Shown here: in pieces, positions 38,259-48,344 of the stretch
Position numbering within the stretch: position 1 is the first letter of the stretch
How the letters are laid out: each line of letters opens with the position of its first letter
Origin: Novosphingobium capsulatum NBRC 12533
GTDB taxonomy: Bacteria; Pseudomonadota; Alphaproteobacteria; Sphingomonadales; Sphingomonadaceae
Reading direction: 5' to 3'
Length of the DNA stretch: 64,000 bases
Assembly: GCF_001598375.1 (NCBI RefSeq)
Contig: NZ_BCYV01000004.1
Span: forward strand, 62,001 to 126,000
Position numbers and translations under genes: made by a program
Notes under the pieces: generated by a model
Database searches by the model: none
What the model saw: the letters and a program-made list of their open reading frames with translations, nothing else
Told to the model about the DNA's origin: nothing

Positions 38259-39135
38259 TGCCCGTCTGATAGCAGACCCGACGACGCTTGGTGACAATCT
38301 TGCACGGGCGGTGGAGCAGATCACGGCCGCAGGCGGCGAAGTGGCCGGCGCCGGCATGCTCGATTTCTGCGAATCGGTCCTGGAAATCGAAGTGGCGACG
38401 GGCGATGCCGCCGCGGTGCGCGGCATTCTCGACACCTGCTTTCCGGCCAGCGATTTCCTGCTGTCGGATCGCGTGATCGAAACGCCGCGCCTGTTCGTGT
38501 CCGACATGGATTCGACCATGATCAGTGCCGAATGCATCGATGAACTCGCCGATTTCGCGGGCTTGAAAGAGCGCATCGCCGCCATCACCGAACGCGCCAT
38601 GCAGGGCGAACTGGATTTCGAATCCGCCCTGCGCGAGCGTGTCGGCCTGCTCAAGGACTTGCCGGAAACCGCCATCACGCAGTGCCTCGACGAACGCATC
38701 CGCCCGATGCCCGGTGCACGCACGCTTGTTTCCACGCTCAAATCGCGCGGCTGCCACACCGTACTGGTCACTGGCGGCTTCCATTCGTTTGCCGATCCGG
38801 TGGCAGCGCAACTCGGCTTTGACCGCGTAGTAGGCAACCGCCTGGAGATCGCCGACGGGCGCCTTACCGGCGCGCTGGTTGGCGGGATCGTCGATAGCGG
38901 GGTGAAGAAGACCGTGCTGCTCGAGGAGATGGACCGGCTCGGCCCGGCGACTGCCAGCCTTGCAACCGGCGATGGCGCTAACGATATTCCGATGATCGCG
39001 GCCGCCACCCACGGCATTGCCTATTATGCCAAGCCCAAGGCGCGGCAGGCCGCAGATGGCTGGATCGACCGGGGTGACCTGACATCGATCCTGCAGTTGT
39101 TTGGCATCGCGCGCGAGGATTGGGTGATCGACTGA
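38251..39135 (+). CDS. serB: Phosphoserine phosphatase
   Basis: A 294-residue HAD-family enzyme making serine from phosphoserine. The catalytic DMDSTM motif has D85 and D87; CIDELADFAGL, a VTGGFHSFA motif II and a GDGANDIPMI motif IV follow. The N-terminal 80 residues are an ACT-like domain. GTG 38251, with AAGGGAAG upstream, is the start; the frame extends to a TTG at 38218 without support. The stop overlaps the next ATG by one base. glyA, which uses serine, is elsewhere in this window. Confidence 0.96.
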   Translation: MLIARLIADPTTLGDNLARAVEQITAAGGEVAGAGMLDFCESVLEIEVATGDAAAVRGILDTCFPASDFLLSDRVIETPRLFVSDMDSTMISAECIDELADFAGLKERIAAITERAMQGELDFESALRERVGLLKDLPETAITQCLDERIRPMPGARTLVSTLKSRGCHTVLVTGGFHSFADPVAAQLGFDRVVGNRLEIADGRLTGALVGGIVDSGVKKTVLLEEMDRLGPATASLATGDGANDIPMIAAATHGIAYYAKPKARQAADGWIDRGDLTSILQLFGIAREDWVID

Positions 39136-39932
39136 TGGAGCAACGGGCGGGGGACTTTGCGGCGCTGCCGCTGTTTGACCCGGCGCGGGAAAAGCCGCGC
39201 CTGCGCCCGCTGGTTGCCTATCGCCATTTCCGCCGACTGATGCACAATACCGAAAACACGGCAGAGGTGTTCGGCATCTTTGCCGCCTTGCCCTGGCGCG
39301 GTGGGGGCAGGGCAGGCTCTGCCTTTCTTTCCACGCCGCAGGGCCATGCCCTGGCGCTGGCCGAGCCGTGGCTGCCGGCGGTGCTCGACGATCACGCGGC
39401 GCTGTGGCGGCTGCCGGCTGGCTCGCTGGCCCAGGCCTATTGCGATTTCATGGAGGCCGAGGGCCTGACCGCGCAGGGCCTGGTGGAAGAGGCGGAGCGG
39501 TTCCTTGCCGATCGCCCGCGCTATAACGACCGCTTCCAGTGGTACATGAACCGCCTGCGCGATGTGCACGATCTGCTGCATGTGCTGACCGGCTATGGCC
39601 GCGACGCTCTGGGCGAGGCGTGCGTGCTGGCCTTCACCTTTCCGCAGCAACCGGCGCCCGGGCACCTGTTCATCGCCTGGATGGCGGCGCTGCAGATGAA
39701 TCTGCGCCTCAACAGCCGGGCGCCGGTGCTGGGCGCGGTGCGCGAGGCATGGCGGCGGGGCAAATCCTGCCCGCGCCTGATGGAGCAATCGATCGTCGCG
39801 CTCTTGCCGCTGCCGCTGGAAGAAGCGCGGCGACGCCTGGGGATCGTGCCCGGCGTGGTGTATGAGCAGGCCCATGCCGTGTGGCAGGCCGAAGGCATCG
39901 ATCCGCGCGACCTGCTTAAGCACGCGCGTTAA
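39135..39932 (+). CDS. Coq4-family ubiquinone biosynthesis protein
   Basis: A 265-residue protein of the Coq4 family (PF05019). The metal-binding signature HDxxHx11E is intact as HDLLH...E (H145, D146, H149, E161) in RLRDVHDLLHVLTGYGRDAL. Coq4 is known for ubiquinone synthesis in eukaryotes, where recent work links it to oxidative decarboxylation of the ring C1. ATG 39135 overlaps the serB stop (TGATG), a link of no obvious metabolic logic. Bacterial relatives are less studied, so a direct role in ubiquinone production is likely but not shown. Confidence 0.88.
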   Translation: MEQRAGDFAALPLFDPAREKPRLRPLVAYRHFRRLMHNTENTAEVFGIFAALPWRGGGRAGSAFLSTPQGHALALAEPWLPAVLDDHAALWRLPAGSLAQAYCDFMEAEGLTAQGLVEEAERFLADRPRYNDRFQWYMNRLRDVHDLLHVLTGYGRDALGEACVLAFTFPQQPAPGHLFIAWMAALQMNLRLNSRAPVLGAVREAWRRGKSCPRLMEQSIVALLPLPLEEARRRLGIVPGVVYEQAHAVWQAEGIDPRDLLKHAR

Positions 39933-39935
39933 AAG

Positions 39936-40054
39936 CCCCCTCCGACAGCCCTGCGGGCTGCCACCTCCCCCACGGTGTGGGGGAGGATCTGGTCCTCTCT
40001 GTCGCACAGCGATGGGGAGGGGGACCACCCGCGCAGCGGGTGGTGGAGGGGCGG
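39936..40054. repeat. REP-like palindromic pair (family A, copy 2, plus an inverted partner)
   Basis: The first half (39936-39990) repeats the 17741-17797 element in the same direction: a CAGCCC/GGGCTG stem, then CCTCCCCCAC/GTGGGGGAGG. The second half (about 40013-40054) carries CCACCCGC/GCGGGTGG and ends in GGAGGGGCGG, so the two halves face each other. It fills the gap between the convergent Coq4 and purL genes and may act as a bidirectional terminator. Confidence 0.8.
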
Positions 40055-40055
40055 C

Positions 40056-42197
40056 TTAGCCTTCCATCCAATCGCGGAAGAAGGCTTCGTTCGCTTCGCG
40101 CAAGGCGGCAAGCGGCACGCCGGCCACTGCCTTGCCGCCGGTGGTGCCAAGCTTGGTGGCGCCGGCAAGCACCACGCCAGCCGGCGTGGTGACGACATAG
40201 CGCGACTGGTCTTCGCCAAAGGCCTGCGCGGTGGTGAGCGGGGCATCGAGCGTCACGCCGATGTTGCCGGCCAGCGCCATTTCGGTGAGCGCCACGAGCA
40301 GGCCGCCATCGGCCACGTCATGCACTGCCGTAACCTTGCCGTCGGCAATCCATTCGCGCACCAGTTCGCCGTTGCGGCGTTCCAGCGCGAGGTCGACCGC
40401 GGGAGCCTGGCCTTCTTCGCGGCCGAGGATTTCGCGCAGATAGAGCGACTGGCCCAGGTGGGTGCCTTCGGGGCCAAGCAGCCATACGGTTTCGCCCTCT
40501 GCCTTGAACGCCACGGTTGCCATGCGCGTGTGATCGAGCATCAGGCCAACGCCGCCGATGGCCGGCGTGGGCAGGATGGCCGAACCGCCGCCAGTGGCCT
40601 TGGATTCGTTGTAGAGCGAGACGTTGCCCGAGACGATCGGGTAATCGAGCGCGCGGCATGCATCGCCCATGCCTTCCAGGCAGCCCACGATCTGGCCCAT
40701 GATTTCCGGGCGCTGCGGGTTGGCAAAGTTGAGGCAGTTGGTGATGGCGAGCGGCGTGGCGCCGACCGCGCAGATGTTGCGGAACGTCTCGGCCACGGCC
40801 TGCTTGCCGCCTTCATAGGGATCGGCAAAGCAATAGCGCGGGGTGCAGTCGGTGCTGATGGCCAGCGCCTTGTCGGTGCCGTGCACGCGTACCACGGCCG
40901 CATCGCCGCCGCTCTTCTGCAGCGTATCGGCGCCGACCTGGCTGTCGTATTGCTCGAAAATCCAGCGGCGGTTGGCAAGGTCCGGGCTGCCGATCAGCGT
41001 GACCAGGTCAGCACCGATGTCCGCGCTTTCGGGCAGGGCTTCGAGCGCAGCCGGCTTGGGCGTGGGCACGTGCGGGCGATCATAGAGCGGCGCATCATCG
41101 GCCAGCGGATCGAGCGGAATGTCGCACACGACTTCGCCGTTCCATTCCAGCACCATGTGGCCGGTGTCGGTCACTTCGCCGATCACGGCAAAGTCCAGCT
41201 CCCACTTGCGGAAAATCGCCTCGGCCATCGGCTCCTTGCCGGGCTTCAAGACCATGAGCATGCGCTCCTGGCTTTCCGAGAGCATCATTTCATAGGGCGT
41301 CATGCCCTCTTCGCGGCAAGGCACCATGTTCATGTTGAGGCGGATGCCGGCGCCGCCCTTGCTGGCCATTTCCACCGACGAGGAGGTGAGGCCGGCTGCG
41401 CCCATGTCCTGGATGGCGACGATGGCGTCGGTGGCCATGAGTTCGAGGCAGGCTTCGATCAGCAGCTTTTCGGTGAAGGGATCGCCCACCTGCACGGTCG
41501 GGCGCTTTTCATCGCTCTTCTCGTCGAAATCGGCGCTGGCCATCGTCGCGCCGTGGATGCCGTCGCGTCCGGTCTTGGAGCCGACATAGACGATGGGATT
41601 GCCCAGGCCCGTGGCCGCCGAGTAAAAGATCTTGTCGGTATCGGCCACGCCCACGGTCATCGCGTTGACCAGGATGTTGCCGTCATAGGCCTTGTGGAAA
41701 TTGGTTTCGCCGCCAACCGTGGGCACGCCCACGCAGTTGCCATAGCCGCCGATGCCCGCCACCACGCCTTGGACCAGGTGCTTCATCTTGGGGTGATCGG
41801 GCCGGCCGAAACGCAGCGCATTCATGTTGGCCACCGGGCGCGCGCCCATGGTGAACACGTCGCGCAGGATGCCGCCAACGCCGGTGGCCGCGCCCTGATA
41901 GGGTTCGATGTAGCTGGGGTGGTTGTGGCTTTCCATCTTGAAGATGGCGGCCTGGCCATCGCCGATGTCGATCACGCCGGCGTTCTCGCCGGGGCCGCAG
42001 ATCACCCACGGCGCTGTGGTCGGCAGCTTCTTCAAGTGGATGCGGCTCGACTTGTACGAGCAATGCTCTGACCACATGACCGAGAAGATACCCAGCTCGA
42101 CCAGGTTGGGCTCGCGCCCCAGCGCGCCGAGCACGCGGGCGTATTCTTCTTCCGACAGGCCGTGAGCGGCGACGATTTCAGCGGTGATCTGGGACAT
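40056..42197 (-). CDS. purL: Phosphoribosylformylglycinamidine synthase subunit PurL
   Basis: A 713-residue enzyme of purine synthesis, the short PurL that works with separate PurS and PurQ (not seen here). Signatures are [16 protein letters not shown], the metal/ATP segment [20 protein letters not shown], and the second-half [15 protein letters not shown] loop. ATG 42197 gives the expected N-terminus [15 protein letters not shown]; the longer open frame overlaps the divergent xseB region. An xseB-ispA-coaD run is transcribed away from it. Confidence 0.97.
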   Translation of the reverse strand: MSQITAEIVAAHGLSEEEYARVLGALGREPNLVELGIFSVMWSEHCSYKSSRIHLKKLPTTAPWVICGPGENAGVIDIGDGQAAIFKMESHNHPSYIEPYQGAATGVGGILRDVFTMGARPVANMNALRFGRPDHPKMKHLVQGVVAGIGGYGNCVGVPTVGGETNFHKAYDGNILVNAMTVGVADTDKIFYSAATGLGNPIVYVGSKTGRDGIHGATMASADFDEKSDEKRPTVQVGDPFTEKLLIEACLELMATDAIVAIQDMGAAGLTSSSVEMASKGGAGIRLNMNMVPCREEGMTPYEMMLSESQERMLMVLKPGKEPMAEAIFRKWELDFAVIGEVTDTGHMVLEWNGEVVCDIPLDPLADDAPLYDRPHVPTPKPAALEALPESADIGADLVTLIGSPDLANRRWIFEQYDSQVGADTLQKSGGDAAVVRVHGTDKALAISTDCTPRYCFADPYEGGKQAVAETFRNICAVGATPLAITNCLNFANPQRPEIMGQIVGCLEGMGDACRALDYPIVSGNVSLYNESKATGGGSAILPTPAIGGVGLMLDHTRMATVAFKAEGETVWLLGPEGTHLGQSLYLREILGREEGQAPAVDLALERRNGELVREWIADGKVTAVHDVADGGLLVALTEMALAGNIGVTLDAPLTTAQAFGEDQSRYVVTTPAGVVLAGATKLGTTGGKAVAGVPLAALREANEAFFRDWMEG

Positions 42198-42317
42198 GGG
42201 AAGCGCCCTTAGCCGCGTGCGCGCGTTTGCGCTAGGGGAAGAACACCCCAAAAGGCCGGTGACAGCCACGCGTTCCCCGCTTGACCGGCCCGGCCGGCGC
42301 GGCCATTGCTTGCCGCG

Positions 42318-42563
42318 ATGGCTAGCACACCCGATATCGCCGCGCTCAGCTTCGAGGATGCGCTGAAGGAACTGGAAGTGGTGGTTCGCCGCCTGGAAAG
42401 TGGCGAGGCTCCGCTCGACGAATCGATCGACCTCTATGCCCGGGGCGAGGCCCTGCGCACGCATTGCCAGGCCCGGCTCGATGCCGCGCAGGCGCGAATC
42501 GAGGCGGTCGTGGCCGATCGCGAAGGGCGGCCGGCAGCAACCCGGCCGTTCGACGGGGCCTGA
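42318..42563 (+). CDS. xseB: Exodeoxyribonuclease VII small subunit
   Basis: An 81-residue, mostly helical subunit that partners XseA in single-strand DNA degradation. The family pattern [35 protein letters not shown] and a charged tail is complete. ATG 42318 gives the shortest and best-fitting N-terminus. ispA begins 6 bases after the stop, matching the common xseB-ispA pairing. Confidence 0.95.
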   Translation: MASTPDIAALSFEDALKELEVVVRRLESGEAPLDESIDLYARGEALRTHCQARLDAAQARIEAVVADREGRPAATRPFDGA

Positions 42564-42568
42564 TCGCG

Positions 42569-43477
42569 ATGACCGCGCCCACGGGCAGCCCTGGCCTGCT
42601 CAAGCCGGCACTGGCCGCGATCCAGGCAGATGTCGACGCCAGCTTCGATGCGCTGCTGCCCCTGCCGGGTGATCCGCGCGATCGGCTGGTGCAAGCGATG
42701 CGCTATGCCACCATCGGTGGCGGCAAGCGGCTGCGCCCGCTGCTGGTGACGGCCACGGCCGCGATGTATGGCGTCGATCGCCAGGTGGCAGTGCGGGCAG
42801 GGACCGCGCTGGAGGCGATCCACGTCTATTCGCTGATCCACGATGACCTGCCGTGCATGGACAACGATGATCTGCGCCATGGCAAACCCACGGTGCACAA
42901 GGCGTTCGACGATGGCACCGCCGTGCTGGCGGGCGATGCGCTGCACGATTTCGCGTTCGAGATCCTGTCTGATCCCGCGATGAGCGGCGATCCGTTCGTG
43001 CGGGTCGAACTGATCCGTACCCTGGCCGTGAACAGCGGCACCAATGGCATGGCCGGCGGGCAGATGATGGATATCGTGGCCGAAACCGCCACGTTCGATC
43101 TGCCCACGGTGACCCGCCTGCAACAGCTCAAGACCGGCGCGCTTCTGGCCGCTGCGGTGGAAATGGGCGCGATCCTGGGGCGGCTGCCGCCCGAAGGCCG
43201 CACCCACCTGCGCGGCTATGCCCGCGATATCGGCCTGGCTTTCCAGATCGCGGACGATCTGCTCGACGCCGAAGGTGACGAGGCAGCCGCCGGCAAGGCG
43301 CTGCGCAAGGATGCCGTTGCCGGCAAGGAAACCTTCGTCTCGCTGCTTGGTGTCGAGCGCGCGCGCGAACAGGCGCGCATCCTGGTCGACCAGGCAATCG
43401 CCCACCTGGGCAGCCATGGCAGTGAGGCAGACCTGCTGCGCGAACTCGCGCGCTTCATCGTGGAAAGGAATCACTGA
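42569..43477 (+). CDS. ispA: Farnesyl diphosphate synthase (polyprenyl synthetase)
   Basis: A 302-residue trans-prenyl transferase making C15 (perhaps C10) diphosphates for quinones, carotenoids and cell-wall carriers. The first aspartate-rich motif is [10 protein letters not shown], preceded by [10 protein letters not shown]; the second is [17 protein letters not shown] and KTGALL helices are typical. The residue length and the residues before the first motif fit FPP synthase. The ATG follows xseB directly, and the stop overlaps coaD by one base. Confidence 0.95.
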   Translation: MTAPTGSPGLLKPALAAIQADVDASFDALLPLPGDPRDRLVQAMRYATIGGGKRLRPLLVTATAAMYGVDRQVAVRAGTALEAIHVYSLIHDDLPCMDNDDLRHGKPTVHKAFDDGTAVLAGDALHDFAFEILSDPAMSGDPFVRVELIRTLAVNSGTNGMAGGQMMDIVAETATFDLPTVTRLQQLKTGALLAAAVEMGAILGRLPPEGRTHLRGYARDIGLAFQIADDLLDAEGDEAAAGKALRKDAVAGKETFVSLLGVERAREQARILVDQAIAHLGSHGSEADLLRELARFIVERNH

Positions 43478-43989
43478 TGGCGCAGCGCGTGGGCATTTAT
43501 CCCGGCACGTTTGATCCGATCACGCTGGGCCATCTCGATATCATCCGTCGCGGTGCCAAGCTGGTGGACCAGTTGATCGTGGGCGTGACCACCAATCCGT
43601 CCAAGAACCCGATGTTCACGCCCGAAGAGCGGATGGACATGGTGCGCCGCGAACTGGACGAGCAGGGCATCGACAATGTCAGCGTGGTGGGTTTCAACGC
43701 CCTGCTGATGAAGTTTGCCGAAGCGCAGGGCGCCAGCGTTATCGTCCGCGGCCTGCGCGCCGTGGCCGATTTCGAATACGAATACCAGATGGCCGGGATG
43801 AACCAGCAGCTCAACGACCGGATCGAGACGGTCTTTCTGATGGCCGATGTCAGCCTGCAGCCGATTGCGTCCAAGCTGGTCAAGGAAATCGCGCTGTTCG
43901 GCGGCGACATTTCCGGCTTCGTTACCCCTACCGTGCGCGACGATGTGGTGGCCCGCGTAAACAGCATCGGCCGCCTGGGGGATTACTGA
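43477..43989 (+). CDS. coaD: Phosphopantetheine adenylyltransferase
   Basis: A 170-residue nucleotidyltransferase for the penultimate step of CoA synthesis. The HxGH-like ATP motif is TFDPITLGH, then RGLRAVADFEYEYQM and the C-terminal ASKLVKEIALFGGDI loop that closes over ATP. It starts on the last base of ispA. With coaX at 12672 it gives two CoA genes in the window, at separate loci. Confidence 0.97.
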   Translation: MAQRVGIYPGTFDPITLGHLDIIRRGAKLVDQLIVGVTTNPSKNPMFTPEERMDMVRRELDEQGIDNVSVVGFNALLMKFAEAQGASVIVRGLRAVADFEYEYQMAGMNQQLNDRIETVFLMADVSLQPIASKLVKEIALFGGDISGFVTPTVRDDVVARVNSIGRLGDY

Positions 43990-44100
43990 GCGCGCCATGC
44001 CGCCGCGCCGATCGCGTGTTTATTGCCGAATCGTTCATTGCAGTGTCAGCGCGCCGGGCCTAATCGGCGTTTCACATATTCCAACAAGGTGGCAGGCTTG

Positions 44101-44820
44101 ATGATCGCCCGTTCGTTTTCCAAGGCCCTGATCTGCGCTGCCCTGGCAGCCTCGGCGGTCGTGTCCGGCCCGGCCATGGCGCAAAGCCGTGGGGAAAAGG
44201 CCCCGGCGCAGCCGTTCAAGATCGACAAGGTCGTGCCGCAGCACGAAATTACCTATGCCGTCGATACCGATCCGGCCCACGATCCTGAAAACGTGCTGGT
44301 GCTCGACCTGTCGAACGGCGGGCGCGTGCTGATCCGCCTGATGCCGCAATGGGCGCCCCACCATGTGGAGCGCATCAAGACGCTGACGCGCGAAGGCTTT
44401 TACAACGGCATCATCTTTCACCGCGTGATCGATGGGTTCATGGCGCAGACCGGCGATCCCACCGGCACGGGGCAGGGCGGATCGAAGCTGCCCGACCTTC
44501 AGGCCGAATTCAACGATGCCCCGCACATGCGCGGCACTGTGTCGATGGCCCGCACCAACGAGCCCAATTCGGCCAACAGCCAGTTCTTCATCGTGTTCTA
44601 TCCGCGCTTTGCGCTCGATCACAAGTACACCAACTTTGGCCGCGTGATCAGCGGGATGGATGCGGTGGACACGATCGTGCGGGGCGAGCCGCCCAGCAAC
44701 CCGACCAAAATCCTCCAGGCCTCGATCCTGGCTGACAACAAGCCGCGCCCGGCCTTGCCGGCGGCCGTGCCCACCGGCGCGATCACGCCCGACATGCTGA
44801 GCAAGTCGCGCACCAACTGA
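44101..44820 (+). CDS. Secreted cyclophilin-type peptidyl-prolyl isomerase
   Basis: A 239-residue cyclophilin. A Sec signal peptide ends near VSGPAMAQ, so it should be periplasmic. The domain shows FYNGIIFHRVIDGFMAQTGD, then GTVSMARTNEPNSANSQFFI and the NFGRVISGMDAVDTIV finish. It isomerises Xaa-Pro bonds during folding. ATG 44101 gives a clean signal; an upstream ATG at 44023 would add 26 residues ahead of it. queA follows beyond a palindromic repeat. The last 30 residues are low-complexity. Confidence 0.93.
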   Translation: MIARSFSKALICAALAASAVVSGPAMAQSRGEKAPAQPFKIDKVVPQHEITYAVDTDPAHDPENVLVLDLSNGGRVLIRLMPQWAPHHVERIKTLTREGFYNGIIFHRVIDGFMAQTGDPTGTGQGGSKLPDLQAEFNDAPHMRGTVSMARTNEPNSANSQFFIVFYPRFALDHKYTNFGRVISGMDAVDTIVRGEPPSNPTKILQASILADNKPRPALPAAVPTGAITPDMLSKSRTN

Positions 44821-44850
44821 GCGGGCCTGGGGACGATTTAGGCTGCTTAT

Positions 44851-44945
44851 CTCCCCTCCTCTTTAGAGGAGGGGCCGGGGGTGGTGCGAAGCCTGGCGCT
44901 ACGCATCCACCACCCCCAACCCCCTCCTCTAAAGAGGATGGGGAG
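44851..44945. repeat. Long imperfect inverted repeat (palindromic unit, family B)
   Basis: Left arm 44851-44886 and right arm 44908-44945 are inverted copies with about 34 of 38 positions matching, around a 21-base loop. Each arm contains its own palindrome (CCTCTTTAGAGG) and the ends read CTCCCC and GGGGAG. It separates the cyclophilin and queA genes. Confidence 0.8.
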
Positions 44946-44998
44946 CCGGTGGCGTCATGTGCTTGCCCTGTGCCACGGCTGCGGCTAGCGCGCTCGCC

Positions 44999-46027
44999 AT
45001 GCGTGTTGACCTATTCGATTTCGAACTGCCGCCCGAAAATATCGCCCTGCGCCCGGCTCGCCCGCGTGATGCGGCCAAGCTGCTGCATGTGGCCGGCGGG
45101 CAGCCGCTGAGCGACCATGTGGTGCGCGATCTGCCCAGCCTGCTGCGCCGCGGCGATGTGCTGGTGTTCAACGATACCCGCGTCATTCCGGCGCAACTCG
45201 AAGGCCGCCGGGGAGAGGCGCGGGTGGGCGCCACGCTGCACAAGCGGCTCGACCTGCGCCGCTGGCAGGCCTTCATCCGCAATGGCAAGCGGCTGCGTGC
45301 CGATGACGTGATCGATTTCGGCGCCGGCGTTTCCGCCACGGCCGAGGCGCGCCATGCCGATGGCAGCTGGACGCTGTTCTTCCCCGGGGATGAGCCGGTG
45401 GAAGTGCTGCTGGAACGGGCCGGCCGCATGCCGCTGCCGCCCTATATCGCCGGCAAGCGCGAGACCGACGCCCAGGATCGCCAGGATTACCAGACGATGT
45501 TCGCGCAAAAGGACGGGGCCGTTGCCGCGCCCACCGCCGCGCTGCATTTCACGCCAGAGCTGATGGCGGGGCTGGCCGACGCCGGCATCGCTCATGAAAC
45601 GCTCACGCTGCATGTGGGGGCGGGCACGTTCCTCCCGGTCAAGGCCGATGACACCGCCGATCACCAGATGCATGCCGAATGGGGCCGGATCGAGCCCGAA
45701 ACCGCGGCCCGGCTCAACGCCGCACGCGCGGCCGGTGGGCGCATCATCGCGGTGGGCACCACTTCGCTGCGCCTGCTGGAAAGCGCAGCCGACGACGCGC
45801 GCACGATCCATCCGTTCGAAGGGGATACCGCGATCTTTATCACCCCGGGCTATCGCTTCAAGGCGATCGACGGGCTGATGACCAATTTCCACCTGCCCAA
45901 GTCCACGCTGTTCATGCTGGTTTCGGCGCTGATGGGACTGGACACGATGCAGGCGGCCTATGCCCATGCCATCGCCACCGGCTATCGCTTTTACAGCTAC
46001 GGCGACAGTTCACTGTTGGTGCCGTAA
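44999..46027 (+). CDS. queA: S-adenosylmethionine:tRNA ribosyltransferase-isomerase
   Basis: A 342-residue enzyme that moves the ribose of SAM onto preQ1 in tRNA, giving epoxyqueuosine. Signatures are [15 protein letters not shown] at the N-terminus, [36 protein letters not shown], and [15 protein letters not shown] 44999 gives the normal N-terminus [11 protein letters not shown]. tgt, acting earlier in the queuosine pathway, lies at 46901. Confidence 0.97.
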   Translation: MRVDLFDFELPPENIALRPARPRDAAKLLHVAGGQPLSDHVVRDLPSLLRRGDVLVFNDTRVIPAQLEGRRGEARVGATLHKRLDLRRWQAFIRNGKRLRADDVIDFGAGVSATAEARHADGSWTLFFPGDEPVEVLLERAGRMPLPPYIAGKRETDAQDRQDYQTMFAQKDGAVAAPTAALHFTPELMAGLADAGIAHETLTLHVGAGTFLPVKADDTADHQMHAEWGRIEPETAARLNAARAAGGRIIAVGTTSLRLLESAADDARTIHPFEGDTAIFITPGYRFKAIDGLMTNFHLPKSTLFMLVSALMGLDTMQAAYAHAIATGYRFYSYGDSSLLVP

Positions 46028-46831
46028 TCAGCCGGCAAACCACTGCCACACCAGCCGCCCGGTCAGGGCCAGGCTGACCACGATCAGCAACGGGCGGATC
46101 AGCCGGGCGCCAAAGCGGGTGGCAAAGTGGCTGCCGATGATGGCACCGGTCATCGCCCCGGCGCCCATGCACAGGCCCAGCAGCCACAGCACATGGCCGC
46201 CCAGGGCAAAGACGATCACGCTGGCCAGGTTGCTGGTCACGTTGAGCAGCTTGGTCAGTCCGGTGGCGCGGGTCAGCCCCATGCCGCGCAGGGCCACCAG
46301 GGTGGTGGTGTAGAATTGCCCGGCGCCAGGGCCGAAGAACCCGTCATAGAAGCCCACGCCGCCCGCAACTGGCAGGAACTTGCGCGCGCCGAGGCGATCG
46401 TGGCGGTCGCCATCGTCCATGCGCGGAGAAAGCACGGTGTAAAGCGCCACGCCGATCAGCAGCACCGGCACGATCAGCGAGAGCACCTGTGGCTTGAAAT
46501 GCTGGATCACCAGTGCGCCGATCAGCGCGCCGGCAAACGTGACGGCCACCAGCACGCCATTGCCGGCCAGGGTGAACAGCCCGGCGCGGTGATAGCGCCA
46601 GGTGGCCATCGTCGTGCCGCACATCGACTGGATCTTGTTGGTGCCCAGCGTCAGGTGCGGCGGTAGGCCCACCGTGATCAGCGCGGGCATCATGATCAGC
46701 CCGCCGCCACCGGCAATGGCATCGACCAGGCCGGTGATCACGGCAATCGCGGTCAGTACCGGATACATCCACGGCGTCGGCGTGAACGCGGGCGTCTGGG
46801 CAGCGGCAAGAGCAAGGTGAAACAGCGACAT
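46028..46831 (-). CDS. TSUP / TauE-SafE family sulfite or sulfonate permease-like protein
   Basis: A 267-residue membrane protein with eight or so helices in two halves, each holding the family motif: [17 protein letters not shown] (first) and [21 protein letters not shown] (second). TSUP members export or import sulfite, sulfoacetate or other organosulfur anions; the substrate here is unknown. It is convergent with queA, stop codons abutting, and divergent from tgt with 69 bases between starts. Confidence 0.9.
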   Translation of the reverse strand: MSLFHLALAAAQTPAFTPTPWMYPVLTAIAVITGLVDAIAGGGGLIMMPALITVGLPPHLTLGTNKIQSMCGTTMATWRYHRAGLFTLAGNGVLVAVTFAGALIGALVIQHFKPQVLSLIVPVLLIGVALYTVLSPRMDDGDRHDRLGARKFLPVAGGVGFYDGFFGPGAGQFYTTTLVALRGMGLTRATGLTKLLNVTSNLASVIVFALGGHVLWLLGLCMGAGAMTGAIIGSHFATRFGARLIRPLLIVVSLALTGRLVWQWFAG

Positions 46832-46900
46832 TTGCACGCCTTGGCGTTTGCGCCTAAGGGCCGCAACTGTTCTTTTGCCCCGGATGATTGCCCGCCCCCG

Positions 46901-48028
46901 ATGACCCGCTTTTCGTTCCAGATTCACGCCACCAGTGGCAAGGCCCGCACCGGCACCATCCAGATGAAGCGGGGCGAGATCCGCACGCCGGCGTTCATGC
47001 CGGTGGGCACGGCGGCCACGGTCAAGGCAATGAAGGTGGAAGACGTACGCCGCACCGGCGCCGACATTATCCTGGGCAACACCTATCACCTGATGCTGCG
47101 CCCCGGCGCCGAACGCATGGCGCGGCTGGGTGGTCTCCACGCGTTCATGGGCTGGGATCGCCCGATCCTCACCGACAGCGGTGGCTATCAGGTGATGAGC
47201 CTGTCAGACCTGCGCAAGATCACCGAGGAAGGCGTCACGTTCGCCAGCCACCTCGATGGCTCGCGTCACATGCTCTCGCCCGAACGCTCGATGGAAATCC
47301 AGCGCTTGCTGGGCTCCGACATCGTGATGGCATTCGACGAATGCCCGCGTGCCGATCAGCCGCGCGACGTGATCGCCCGCTCGATGGAAATGTCGATGCG
47401 CTGGGCCCGCCGCAGCCGCGCCGGTTTCGACAGCGGGGAAGAGCATGCCGCGCGTTCGGCGCTGTTCGGCATCCAGCAAGGCGCGCTTGATGAAGGGCTG
47501 CGCCAGGCCAGTGCCGATGCCCTGCGCGATATCGGCTTTGACGGTTATGCCATCGGCGGCCTGGCGGTGGGCGAGGGGCAGGAGGCGATGTTCGCCACGC
47601 TCGATTTTGCGCCGTCGCAATTGCCGGCCGATCGCCCGCGCTACCTGATGGGCGTGGGCAAGCCCGATGACCTGGTCGGCGCGGTGGAGCGCGGGGTGGA
47701 TATGTTCGATTGCGTGCTGCCCACGCGATCGGGCCGTAACGGGCAGGGCTTTACCTGGAACGGGCCGATCAACATGCGCAATGCCCGCCACGCCGAAGAT
47801 ACCGGCCCGCTGGACCCGCGCTGCACGTGCCCGGTCTGCGCCAAATACAGCCGCGCCTATCTGCATCACCTGCACAAGGCTGGCGAAATGCTGGGCGCCA
47901 TGCTGCTGACCGAACACAACCTGTCGTTCTACCAGCAGCTGATGGCTGGTATGCGCGCGGCGATCGCCGAAGATCGTTTTACCGCGTTCGCCGCCGATTT
48001 CCGCCGGGACTATTTCAACCGGGAGTAA
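46901..48028 (+). CDS. tgt: Queuine tRNA-ribosyltransferase
   Basis: A 375-residue transglycosylase replacing G34 with preQ1 in tRNAs with GUN anticodons. The catalytic Asp loops are [13 protein letters not shown] and [13 protein letters not shown], and the zinc site is [20 protein letters not shown] 46901 gives the normal N-terminus [13 protein letters not shown]; the open frame runs upstream without a ribosome site. It forms the queuosine group with queA. Confidence 0.98.
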   Translation: MTRFSFQIHATSGKARTGTIQMKRGEIRTPAFMPVGTAATVKAMKVEDVRRTGADIILGNTYHLMLRPGAERMARLGGLHAFMGWDRPILTDSGGYQVMSLSDLRKITEEGVTFASHLDGSRHMLSPERSMEIQRLLGSDIVMAFDECPRADQPRDVIARSMEMSMRWARRSRAGFDSGEEHAARSALFGIQQGALDEGLRQASADALRDIGFDGYAIGGLAVGEGQEAMFATLDFAPSQLPADRPRYLMGVGKPDDLVGAVERGVDMFDCVLPTRSGRNGQGFTWNGPINMRNARHAEDTGPLDPRCTCPVCAKYSRAYLHHLHKAGEMLGAMLLTEHNLSFYQQLMAGMRAAIAEDRFTAFAADFRRDYFNRE

Positions 48029-48040
48029 GCCGTCGGGCCG

Positions 48041-48232
48041 TCAGGCCGCGATCTGCGGTTGCGGCGTCATCACCACCTCGGTTTCGAGCCGGGTGCCGGG
48101 ATATTGCGCGAATTCGCCGGTCCGGGTGTCGAGAAAGCCGGCGCCGATGGCGCTGGCCTGGGCCTTCGCTGTTTCCAGATCAGGATACCATTTGCCGCAA
48201 CGGTGCGGCGTGACGAAGCGATACATCAGCAT
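48041..48232 (-). CDS. Small hypothetical protein (63 aa)
   Basis: No family recognised. From ATG 48232 it reads MLMYRFVTPHRCGKWYPDLE, then TAKAQASAIGAGFLDTRTGE, and ends with a hydrophilic tail. It looks like one strand-helix-strand unit with a cysteine in PHRCGKWYP. Alternative starts are 48226 and 48268. It converges on tgt and lies between tgt and the LysR gene. Coding status rests on composition and the well-formed N-terminus. Confidence 0.6.
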   Translation of the reverse strand: MLMYRFVTPHRCGKWYPDLETAKAQASAIGAGFLDTRTGEFAQYPGTRLETEVVMTPQPQIAA

Positions 48233-48344
48233 GCTGCGATAATGCTGGCGGCGCGATGCTGTTCCCATTTTCTGCTGCGTTCATGCGCAATTTGCGACGA
48301 TCCGTTTGTTGCGGGAAACGGCTGAAAATATTGCTTTATTGTGT

